Shown piece by piece: positions 12,501-26,500 of a stretch of DNA of 29,500 nucleotides. Position 1 is the stretch's first letter. Every line of letters starts with the position of its first letter. This stretch comes from Mesostigma viride. Its lineage: Eukaryota; Streptophyta; Mesostigmatophyceae; Mesostigmatales; Mesostigmataceae. The notes below the pieces were generated by a model, which was not told the origin of the DNA, did not search any database, and was given only the letters and a program-made list of their open reading frames with translations. The position numbers were made by a program, and so were the translations under genes. The stretch covers positions 6,414,947-6,444,446 of the forward strand of contig RPFO01000156.1 in the NCBI GenBank assembly GCA_009746045.1, written 5' to 3'.

Positions 12501-13326
12501 CTACCACAGACTTGCCAGCATTAGGACATGCGTTGCCTCCTCACATCCAATAGCCTTGCGGCCAGTCTACACACCAAAGCCAGGCGACCAGTCTACAGGG
12601 TTGGGTGCTAATTGCAGAAGGCAGTCGTCCGCTGTCGCTTTTTGATGCTATTCCCTGGACGGCTAGATCCGTTTTCACGGGCTTGTGAAAGCCCAACTAT
12701 GTGAGGTTTTCTCCGGTCTCCGTATTGTATCTATCCTGCCGGGCTGGTCACGGTCATTGTTTGGCCAGAGGCCCGGCATTCGCATCCTAGCAGTCCCCTC
12801 GTCAGCTCTCTCCCGGGACTGCTTGCTGCTCATTGCCGCATGTAAGTGATCAGAGTGTGGAGGTTTCTGGCAGTGATTGACGGTTCCCCACTTGTCGCTC
12901 TCAATGTGCCGTCTTGGTTGGTGCCACTGCGACAACCTCTTGTTATCAGCGTGATAAACCCTGCTACCATACCTGTCTAAATGCCTCAATATGCTGTCTC
13001 ATCACCCCGTCTTGTTCACCCCGTCTTGTTTACCCCGTCTTGTTCACCCCGTCTTGTTTACCCCGTCTTGTTTACCCCGTCTTGTTCACCCCGTCTTGTT
13101 TACCCTGCCTTATTTACCCCGTGTTGTTTACCCTGTCTTATTTACCCCATCTTGTTTACCCTGTCGTCGTGTCGATCCGCAGGGCATCCTCCATGGTGCC
13201 GGCGTCTCCTGGGGTGACTTCTTCCTCCGCAACCTGCTGCCCGTCACGCTGGGCAACATCCTGGGCGGCGCGCTGCTGACTGCATTCGTGATGCACTTTG
13301 CATTCGGGAACAAGCCCAAGCAGTAG
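9588..13326 (+). CDS. NAR1: Plastid formate/nitrite transporter, NAR1 family, 5 exons, 352 aa
   Basis: Exons: 9588-9897, 10098-10195, 11232-11499, 12133-12371, 13183-13326 (1059 nt with TAG), all GT-AG with compatible phases. Residues 1 to about 70 are rich in Ser/Ala/Arg with a likely transit-peptide end near RVVCQA; a Pro/Ala linker follows. From residue 104 the FNT fold is clear: QMKAQYSTAKIFVLS, MAGAYIGVGGL, NPGLHKFLLGVIGLPFGL, ASELFTGNVMVF, LCNWLVTLAVALAI, WEHSVANMYLIP and NLLPVTLGNILGG. H295 in the EHSVANM motif matches the central pore histidine of FNT channels. Members in green algae move nitrite into the chloroplast; one paralogue (LCIA) serves bicarbonate, so the substrate is inferred. 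The ATG at 9588 has a favourable GCCATGG context. The codon joining exons 3 and 4 is rebuilt as ATT (Ile226). No TGTAA follows closely; AATAAA occurs at 13499. Confidence 0.92.
13003..13164 (+). repeat. 14-bp minisatellite in the last NAR1 intron
   Basis: About eleven copies of CTTGTTTACCCCGT with T/C and G/A variants. The array ends 18 bases before the acceptor at 13182 and is strongly pyrimidine-rich on the transcribed sense strand. Confidence 0.92.
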
Positions 13327-14848
13327 CCGGTGGCGGTTTGCCAAGTGCATGCCCCTTTGCGGGGCGGGCGTGATGCATCTGGTGAGTGGTGGCTCCCGCA
13401 AGGCATGGCTTTGCAACGACAGCAAGTCCTCAGGTTAAAAAGTGGCATGCCTATGAATGAGACTAGCGCAGGCCAGAATATTGGCCGTTCAGGACGCAAT
13501 AAATTGATCACACAAGGACCCGTCAGGGTGAAAGGGAAGTGTGGGGTTGACGTTATTCATTCATATGTGAATCGCTGGTGCAGTTTATTTACCTGCAAAT
13601 GGTGCTGCTTGTATATATTTCCCTGTGGTAGTGTGAACTTGAATTGGCGGGGACTTGAATGAATGTGACGTGATGGGCAGCGGTCGTGTGTGAATTCTTG
13701 AGAGTGGCGTAGCCAACAAAGAGACTTTGGCCTTTCCATCCATGTGCATGACCTGATCATATGTGCTTTGGTCAGTTTGTAGATGTCTTTGATGGTTAAG
13801 ATGCCAATGTGGTTAGATGGTAACTAGAACCTCCTTGCAGGGCCTTCATGGGTGGACAGATTTGTCATGATGGCGTCAAACCTTGAACCTAGTTGGTATG
13901 GGCATGCGGAGAGTGACAATAGGTGGTTTGGCCAGTTTTGGTGTGCTTTTGATGGATAAAGTGGTGTCAGTGTGGTAAAATACATTATATAATCGTCCTA
14001 AGCTCTGTCACAGGTGGAAACCTGTGATCGTTAATGACATGACCTGTGGTTACCAGAATGACCTGAAAATCGGGGCGGCATGTTCGTCCACCTGAAGCGA
14101 TTGATTTTATGTGGTATGGCATGTTACAATGTCTTTATGTATTCTTACTTCTAAAAAATACTTTCATGTGTTTTGCGGGGCAATGTATAGTGTGTGCAAA
14201 TATTCGCTTATTCTGTGGTCATTGAAACCAGTTTGTTTTAATGGATCTGTGCGCTTGAATGCTCTCGTGTTTTTTAATGCTTCCCCGTGCAGGTGTACAT
14301 TCTCCAGGCACGCACGCCAACTGCCACAAATTTTGTGAAAAAATGCACCAATTTTGTGAACGAGACACTTTTTTGATGGCTGTGTACAATGTAGAGCGTG
14401 CTGAACGCTGGACTATCCACAGTTTTGATGGCAGGCATGGCTTGCACATACAGAAACATGCAGAGTAGTCCACTTTTTGGCTTTCTCACGTTTCAGCACT
14501 TGGGAATGCCGTTCGTTGTAGCATCCGAGCTACATACAGCAGTTTTTTTTCTTCAGATTTCAGTTATGCATTACTGCCAATTTTGTACATGTGCACGCAG
14601 TTGGCCCATATTGCCGAAACGTGTGGGGCAGTAATTAATTTTTCGCTACAAGCCAATGTCGCAATCACAGTATAACTCAAGATAAAGGTCGTCAGAAGTT
14701 TGCCCGGCCAGTTTTGTGCTATAAGATTTGTGTCCCTATGATTAATGATGGTGTAACAGTTTTGTATTAATTGAAAACTTCCCATTTTTGTGCATTGAAA
14801 TGAGATCTTTGAATTTATCAGGAATAGTTTAATAACGTGAGATCTATT
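13327..14848. other. 3' flank of NAR1; no gene seen
   Basis: Moderately AT-rich DNA with short chance ORFs only. It holds the NAR1 3' UTR with a possible AATAAA at 13499, but no TGTAA within 1 kb. TTATCAGGAAT at 14815 is an extra copy of the target duplication described at 14849-14949. Confidence 0.5.
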
Positions 14849-14949
14849 TTATCAGGAATCAAATTAATTAATTAATTTAATTAAACTCGTGCTCCCGTTG
14901 GGAAGTACGTCACAGAGCACTAACCCCGATGGATGGGATTATCAGGAAT
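14849..14949 (-). mobile_element. LINE 3' stub with 11-bp target-site duplication
   Basis: A 79-bp insert (14860-14938) has an AATTAATTAATT tail, the CTCCCGTTGGGAAG hairpin arm and GAGCACTAACCCCGATGGATGG, matching the 3' end of the LINE at 16223. It is flanked by TTATCAGGAAT at 14849-14859 and 14939-14949, the hallmark of target-primed reverse transcription. Only the extreme 3' end was copied. Confidence 0.8.
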
Positions 14950-14968
14950 GGATGACGTAAGGGTACGT

Positions 14969-17428
14969 CGTGTTTTTTTAATTAGAACGCGATATATCGC
15001 GTTGTAAGCTTTTTTTAGAACGCGTATAGCACCTAAGGAAAATTTTTTTTCATGGTCATGTATATACTTTCCTGAAAGCCCATAAATCAAAGGATTTTTT
15101 GAGCTACTCAGACCTACAAACTGCTTATTCATTAGAGAGATACACTGGTTTGAATACAGGGGGGTCTGACCATGACCGCGATTTCTTGACCCTAGGTCAC
15201 AAGTCATGCGCTTATTCACAAATGGTTCATGAAAAAAATCTGGCTTCTTGCACGAGCTATGGGCAACATATGCAGGCTCGGTGAAACAAAACTCAGGCCC
15301 ATTGGGCCACTGGAGCTATTTTTCATTAGCATCACAATTACAACGCAGTACAACGCAGTGGGAAACATGAGAGCCCTTGACAACATTACGCAACGACCCG
15401 AGCCCCATAAACGGGGCCATAGTGAGCTTGGAGGGTCAAAACGTTGAACATAGGCGTTGTATAAGTTATACAGCATCAAACATGCATCAAACATCATGAC
15501 TGGATGACCTAATATGACTGAATCAGGCAGCCATAGCCAAAGCATCATCCACTCTCACAACGTGTTGAGCACATGCCTCGTGGGAATGGAGGTGCTGGGT
15601 TTTCATTCCATAACGCGTGCAATACTGAAAGAAAGAGGCACGTGTAATGCAAGGCTTGGATAGGTTGAGTGATCCATGAGCTTACATGCAGGCAAAGATG
15701 ACGCTGGAATGCATGCTAGCAAATGGTGGCAAGATGCTAACAACACATGATTATACACCATGATTATGGGCACCCAGCTGATCTTCTTGCACAATCAACG
15801 CAGTATAAACCATCAACATCCAATCCTCACGATATATGCACGGCTTGACGACGTATACAGCACCTAAATACTGCACAACTGCAACCTGCTATGGCTGACA
15901 TGCAAGCAACGTCGAGTAGGATGGCGGTCTTAGAGAGGCTGGGCAGAGGTCGGTAGAAATAAGTGGAAAACTGGCAGAAACTAGGTAGAAACACGATATA
16001 CTTACGCCTGCAAGCACTATTGAGCCGGTGGCAGAGGCCATTTCCAGGAAAATACAGCATACCGTAGCAATAGCCACGGTCACGCCTTACGCTATTTGCA
16101 GGCACCATCATGCCCGGAGCTACCCAATAAAAGTCTGCACAAATCTCGGTTTAGCCGAGAGTCCGGGCGTTCGGAATGAATAAACATGTGTTAAGAAGTC
16201 GAAACACCATGGAAATACCAAGCATTAATTAATTAATTAATTAATTAGACTCGTGCTCCCGTTGGGGAGTCACGGAGCATTAACCCCGATGGATGGATGG
16301 ATGGGTGCACACATTCCTACCGGTCTAATCTATCTACATTGGCTACATACTACGTCTATCTAACAACATTCTATCTACAACATCTATCTAGGCAGCCGCA
16401 CGCTGCCCTAGGGGGAGCTATCTAGCGTGCCTCCCGCGGGATTGCACACGCGGGCGCTTCCCCACTGGGGGGGCTCGTTGTCCTCTATGACCTGGGCCCA
16501 CTTGGCCTTGTCCATCATCTTCTTCCAAATCACGGAGAGGCCTAGGCCCCCCATGTCCTCTACTAGCTGTTCCTTGAAGGTGCGGGCCTTGCGGCGTCTA
16601 ACATCACTGGGCCCAGCCCACGTCAGGAGGTGCCGGCCAGGCTGGGCTGGTCGCAGTCCTGCGGGGGGGCCACGTGAGGTGTCTACCTGGTTGGTGCGAG
16701 CTAGGTGCCCTACTAGCTGCAGGCGGCGTTGCTTAATTGTGCTGGTGATATAGGGCATGCCCTGGTACAGGTCCTCATTGCGGACATGAGCAGCATATCC
16801 TACTCTGAAAATGGAACGCAGCATGCTGGTGACCGCGCCGTCCAGCTTGCGGGCCAGGTCGGCGGTGAGGGTCCACGTCTCGGCGCCATACGTGAGAACA
16901 GGAAGGACGAGGACCTTGAACAGGTCCTCGTAAAAACGTAAATACCAAGCATGGTGCCGCAGCAGACCCGAGTCTTGACGTAATAATATGTATGCCGGTT
17001 TCCAGGGTTTCCGCATGAAAGTTGGGTGAGAAACTGGAAAAAACTACGTTTCCTTTGCCCCAGTACCTCAACAAACTCGTAGAAACTTAATTATCAACCT
17101 TTGAACGCATCATCATGGTCGTGCTACCCAACAGCCACTGAAATTCGCGCGAAAACTGGCGAGATCTACCTGCCGCCATCGCCGTCGTCTTCACCTTCGT
17201 CCCGCGAAAATGCCTGATTTCAGTGGTACATATTTGTTTGCAGCTGTCACAAAAAAAATACCAAAAATACCAGGATTTTTTCTTGAATTCTATGAGATGT
17301 TTCTGACCTATCTTGAAAGTTTCAGACCAAAAATCGCATGTTTAATAGGTTTGCCACGTGTCAGATTACAACGCGATACATCGCGTTCTAACCCTACAAC
17401 GCGATGTATCGCGTTGTAAAAAAACACG
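14969..17428. mobile_element. 2.46 kb segment with inverted palindromic ends
   Basis: The left end CGTGTTTTTTTA (14969-14980) is an exact inverse of 17417-17428. Just inside lie palindromes AACGCGATATATCGCGTT (14986-15003), AACGCGATACATCGCGTT (17370-17387) and AACGCGATGTATCGCGTT (17398-17415), the last two in tandem. Such subterminal palindromes suit a cut-and-paste DNA element. No transposase was found and no clear target duplication flanks it. A LINE remnant (16224-17016) sits inside, so any element is older than that insertion. Confidence 0.5.
16224..17016 (-). pseudogene. LINE copy C: reverse-transcriptase C-terminal half and 3' end
   Basis: An open minus-strand frame (16408 to about 17016) reads LPVLTYGAETWTLTADLARK, then KLDGAVTSMLRSIFRVGYAA, IKQRRLQLVGHLART, and a C-terminal MGGLGLSVIWKKMMDKAKWA. 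This is the thumb and C-terminal region of a non-LTR reverse transcriptase; catalytic FADD-type motifs lie upstream and are absent. The 3' UTR contains GATAGA repeats, (CATC)n, the GTGCTCC...hairpin (16256-16269) and an AATT tail (16224-16247). Best preserved retroelement of the window, 5'-truncated near 16985-17016. Confidence 0.85.
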
Positions 17429-17482
17429 GGTTAATTAATTGACAGGTACACGGAAGCCAGTGTCTCGGTAGCTCTAGGAAGA

Positions 17483-17737
17483 GCTGCATGGATTAATTAA
17501 TTAATTAATTAATTAATTAGGAACATAACTCCGTTGGGAGTATATGTAGCACATAGCCCTGAGAAGGGGCATATGAGCCTATAATACATTTTAAGCTACT
17601 TCCTGCAAGGGTGGGAATGTAAACAACACTTGCTCTAGGTGCACCAGGGCACCCGCACCCTCATGGTCTATCACGCTATGCCCGGGTAAGGGGGGGAGCA
17701 TGCCTGTGAGGGGGAAGATCATCATGGCTGCATGGAT
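17483..17737 (-). mobile_element. SINE-like or truncated LINE insertion with target-site duplication
   Basis: The insert has an AATT tail (17493-17520), the ACTCC-loop-GGAGT hairpin (17529-17540), and blocks shared with 6785-6965 and 24936-25100. GCTGCATGGAT occurs on both sides (17483-17493 and 17727-17737), and homology to the 6785 copy ends just there, so the insert is about 235 bp and may be complete for its family. Confidence 0.7.
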
Positions 17738-18862
17738 GGAGGGCAGTAATTCCTGACATCTGGCCATCGTGCCAGCAGCTTCCTCCGTGTACGTATTCCT
17801 CCCTTATAATTTCCTTGACGATCTCAGACGCGACTGCTCGACTAACATTCCTTTTACAAGACACTTACTTACGTCTAAATACTTGCTGCATGACGCATGA
17901 GCACGATCTAGCATGAAGTGAGACAACTATTCAGGACTGGACAAGTTAGTATGTTACACTGAGTATAACTACATTTGTTCGATAACCCTGTCAAATGTCC
18001 ACACATGCTCATGGTGCTCTTGAGCTGTGCAAAACCCCATGGTACAGCAAATCTTGTGCATACTTGCATGTGCACATGCATTTCAAGTTGGAAAAATACC
18101 TAGATCTCCCCTGGCACAAGGTAAGCCAATGACAAAAAAGTTAATGATGTCCAAGCCAATGACAAGGTAAGCCAATGACAAAAAAAAAATGGCACACCTT
18201 CCAATAACTGTGGCGTTTGCAACGGCAGCTAGCTATGCACACCAAGAGGGCCGCCATCGCCCCTGACACCACGAGGGCTTCCAAGCAACTGACCCAAACC
18301 CAGAGAATGTTGGATCACCTTGGATGGGATACTGCCTAAGAGAACGACCCGCGAAACAGAGAAGATGCTGCTAGCAGTTTCCCACAGTGCCCAGACATCT
18401 CGCAGTATGCCTGCCCACTTCGGCTCGTCCAGGACCGCCCCAGTGCCCCCCGCTCGGGAAGCTTGCCAGCACGCCCGATATCCCCATTGCATGGCTCGTG
18501 GCGGGAGCCGTGCAACTTCCCTCATTCATTCATGACAAACCCCGGGAAGATCCTTGAACATGCATGGCAGAAATCATGGCACTGCCGTGGGTTTGGCTTT
18601 CAAGGCAGATGGGGCAGGGGAATGCCCCAATGATCAAGCAGAACAAAACTTGGCTACATCTGTTTCGGTACCATCAACATGGACAAGCATCCCTCCTCCC
18701 CGAGGTCGCGCCAACCACTAATGTTGAACATTTGCAACGCGTATCTGGGACATACTGGAAGGGCTGCCGCACTTGATGCTGGTTGTGTCCTACTATACCC
18801 CGGAGTACCCGTGAGACAGCAAGCCCAGGCCGCAAGTATGTCGCGGAAACCAATGGCTCCGT
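17738..18862. other. 3' flank of the ACHT gene; no gene seen
   Basis: Holds a lone TGAGACAACTAT end (17919-17930) related to the MITE at 3035, and a cluster of AAGCCAATGACAA repeats with A-runs (18121-18190). The ACHT 3' UTR must lie toward 18862; no minus-strand TGTAA was found close to the stop. Confidence 0.5.
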
Positions 18863-22572
<3,710 letters not shown>

Positions 22573-23539
22573 TACTAGGGAAGGCCACCAAATTTACCTC
22601 AAAATTAATTGAAACGCCACTGCCTAGGGCTTCCGTGCGCAAAACTTCACTCGCGACGGGAATTACGGTAGATCATTGCTGCAAGGGCTGCCTCGCTCGT
22701 GCGGCTGCCGATTAACATGAACGACTAAGTATTTAATGCAACGTCGGCGCCTTGTATGTTAGAACAATGCAGCGATGTATATGTAAGAAGGGACGCAGGT
22801 ATGTGGGAACCTCAAGCGAGTACCGAATACGTAGCGCCTATGATGGATCCGCTAATTCCGCATTATCGTTTTGGTCGTGGGCCGCGCTGACCACGTCGTC
22901 CTTATGCCGCCAAACCGCGCGACACCTGTGCAACAGAAGTTATGAGAAACGCCAGCGCTTACCAGTTACCACCTTGCAAACACCTGGCAGTAATTAGCAT
23001 CTGGCGGCAGCGTATTCTGCCATGCTGGAACAATACGGAAACTGGGCAGCTGGGATCATGCGAGAGTAGTTCTGCATCGGTAAAACGTAGTTGGATTCGT
23101 GTTCGGATCGCTGACAGTACATCCGTCGTGTTAACTTCCCTGTGTGCAGCATGAGTCTCGTGAATTCGTGGCTGCTTTTCAACTTGGAGTAGGTCGTCGG
23201 CAAAGCTGCAATTTTGCATTTATGACGTCGGAGCTCTCCGGCACAACGTCAAGCAAATACACGCTGCACCGCGAAAACGCACGAAGCTGCGGCGTGCGTG
23301 TCCATCAAAGGCACAACCCTGTACTTGCACATTAGCTTTCGATCCATGGTGTCAAACCGCCAACGATGCATTTTGAATAGACTGGTAGCCACTCGGTAGC
23401 CTTCTCGTCAATAAAAAGGCTGGGTAACACAATTATTTCCCGACTGCATAACTCTTTTCGGCGATGTCTATATATCATTTATCAATTTTTTGGTAGCGTG
23501 CAGCTTACCACTTACTGACTTTTGTTGAAACTTGTGAAC
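22573..23539. promoter_or_regulatory. Divergent intergenic region between ACHT and the DedA gene
   Basis: 967 bp separate the two start codons, and both proteins look plastid-targeted. A TATATAT at about 23469 lies 70 bases before the DedA ATG and is a candidate TATA box. No repeat or extra gene is recognised. Sequence is more balanced in composition than the introns. Confidence 0.45.
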
Positions 23540-26500
23540 ATGGCTTTACAAATCGCACATATGCCGCCATATAGTGCTGCAGTTTTGAGAGCAGCAAGTG
23601 CATATCCTGGACATGTGCGGAGCCATTCAGTGCAGCCTCGGGGGGGTCATAATATTATAAGCTCGCTACCGGATATTCCAGGTTTTCCTAGGCCGCTACA
23701 ATCAGTGCGTGTGAACGTGCCAGCGACGAAGCGTTCTTCATGGCGTGTTATGTCTATGTCTTTACCGGCCGAGTCCAAAGGAGGTGAGAAAGCATCATCT
23801 GGACCAGCAAGCTCTAATATGTCGAATGCCGAGGCTTCCAGCACCTCAAATATACCGGTATAATGACGTGTGTTGGCTCTTGGGGGGGGCACCTTTTGTC
23901 ATGAATTTTTGCAGACTTTGCAAGCCATAATAAGACCGAAGCGGACAGCGCGATGCTCAAGGACGCAACGAAAACTAGCCTGCCCTCCTGGGTTGTACCC
24001 GCGGCCATCATCACTGCCGTGGCAGTGGGAGCGTACTTTCTACTTCAACGGCAGAGCCTCCCGCGGGGCCCCAGCGTGCCGATACTGGCCGCCGTGCCGA
24101 CGGGGATGAACTTGACGCTCTTTGGCAAGACTTTCCTCATCACCGACCGCACGCCAGGGTAAATTATGGTCCCTTGCTGTCAAAACTGACATCGCCTAAC
24201 TCCTGTCATGACCATCAGCTGTCCTGTGCAGACACTCGATGTAATCGCTTAGACAGTAGACATAGTCACCAGGGATGTGTGTGCAGCCACTTTCATGGCA
24301 ACCACGCAGCAGCATATTGAACCTTCCCTTTTAGGCACACGGCTTTGAAGGGAGGCCTTCACAATGGGGGGATTGGCTCCCCTCTTCTGTCGTAAGCACG
24401 TGCTGTTGGAAGAAGTGGTGAGTAAGCAACCATATGTTGTGATTGTACATAAGCATAGGTTGGGGGGGCACTAGTATTTTTACCACAGCATCCCCCATGG
24501 TGTGCGGCAGCGTGCAGTTGTTCATTTTTACCCTGTGACAGCCTGCAGTTGTTCCTTATCGCACTTTGTCCATTATTACTCATCGTCTTGAAAATTAGGT
24601 CTCTCATTATTGGTGTCATCGTCTAGAATAAACTTTGCAATAATTACAGTTGTTGCGCCTGCACATATCTTGCTATTGAGTGAGACAACTATGCCTGGAC
24701 GCATGGCGATCCAACGTCATTGGAAGGACTAGGGTAGTTGTCTGAGAGGAAATATGCGAAGGCCGCGGGAGCCGCAATTAGTAATAATTGTTGAATTGAT
24801 ATTGTGCTAGGCGACCCAGCTTGAAACATGGCCATTGGACATTCCCCAACTCGGGCACGGGAGTATGTGGAGGGTGGACCTGGTCCTGCCGGTAGCCGCG
24901 ACGCCTTTTTGCTTCCCCATTATGCACCTCCCCCCATTGAATTGAATTGTAACATAACTCCGTTGGGAGTATATGTAGCACATAGCCCCTGAGAGGGGGC
25001 ACATGGCCTATCATACATCCTAAGCTACTTCCTGCAAGGGTGGGGATGTAAAGGACCCTTGCTCTAGGTGCACCAGGGCACTTGCATCCCCCCATGGTGC
25101 ACGTTACCTTCCTAGTGCTCCTCCCCCCCCTGATTGATGCTGTGTTGGCACACATGGGGCATCGTGGGCCATGGGAGGCGTGCCTCCTTTGTCGTAATGA
25201 TCCTTTCTGTATTGCAATCTCGTTGGGTGGCATGTAACCTCTTGTAGATGGAAGTCTTGGCTTTGGGTGGCTTCTCAGGGTTGTGGTTCTTTTTTATTTT
25301 TACCACCAGCGTTGCCTCGACGCATGTTTCACGCACACCTCCACTCTATTGCCCTGCCTACAGCTCTACCCTATAGCCCTGCCCTGCCTTCCTTTCACGA
25401 CAACAGACCCCGTACTCACGGTTACCTCCCTGTCAGCACGTTTCCATCGCTCCCTATCACCCTTGCTTGCTCTTTTTCATCCTTCCTTGCCCTTTCTCGC
25501 CATCACCCTTCCTTGCCCTTGCTCGCGGTCCTACTTTGTTGTCGTTGCACCCTGCGCTACATCTCCCATGTGTCAGCTGGTACTTCTTCATGATGCTGAT
25601 GTCAGCGGGCCTCGGCGTGTGCGTCAGCGAGGAGGCGCTGTGCACCTGGGTAGGTCGGCGCGGTCCAACTATCGGTGCACATACATGCGCGCTCCGTGGG
25701 TGATCGCTTGCCGTGGTTATTTTTAGGTTCAAGTACCTGATGGTGGCTGTGGGCCGAGCGTAGGTTGAATAAATGAACATGAAATCGACCGCGTGTATAC
25801 GTCCCAGGAGGGTGCCCCCATACCGATGTCCTTCCGAAAGAAAGAATTAGATTAGAAATCATTAAGAAAGACCTGAGAAAGATGATAAAAGACAAAGAAA
25901 GGTTATAAAAGAAATCATATTAGAAAAGAATAATAAACATTAGTATTATGTTTAGTTGTAGAATTCGAATCAGATCTCCCCATCATGGTATCAGCAAGTC
26001 GATTACGTGCATACTGTCTCTTGCAGACTAGGTTCCACGCGGGTGACCCCCTCACTATATAATAGTATTGTACTGTGTAATATAAGGGCTCGCCCACTAC
26101 TAGGCTCCACGCGGGTGACCCCCTCACTACATAGTATTTTACTATGTAATATAAGGGCTCGCCCACTACTAGGCTCCACGCGGGTGACCCCACACCGATG
26201 GGGTAAGCTTGCCGGGGCAAGGTGGCCTGGCCCCGTGATCCTCGCGGCACAGTCTCTGTGTCTGTTTGTTTTATTGTTTTCTCGTGCACACGTGCGTGCG
26301 TGGTTCTACTCACCGTGTGGTGCACGTGTGGGCTGCACGCGTGTACACTGCTGGCAGTGAATGCATAGCTGGCAGCGACTATGGTCGGGTTTCGTGTTGG
26401 AGACGCCAGCTGTGAGCCCAGCTTATAGGACGCGTCCCTGCGTATTGGGGAGGTGTCTCACATGGAGTGTTGAGGTGGGATCCAATTTACATCCTGTCAA

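Noticed and set aside
23784-23863. Continuation of DedA exon 1 to the stop at 23863
   Set aside because: The GGAG|GTGAGA donor at 23784 gives the correct phase to join the membrane-segment exon; reading through stops 27 codons later.
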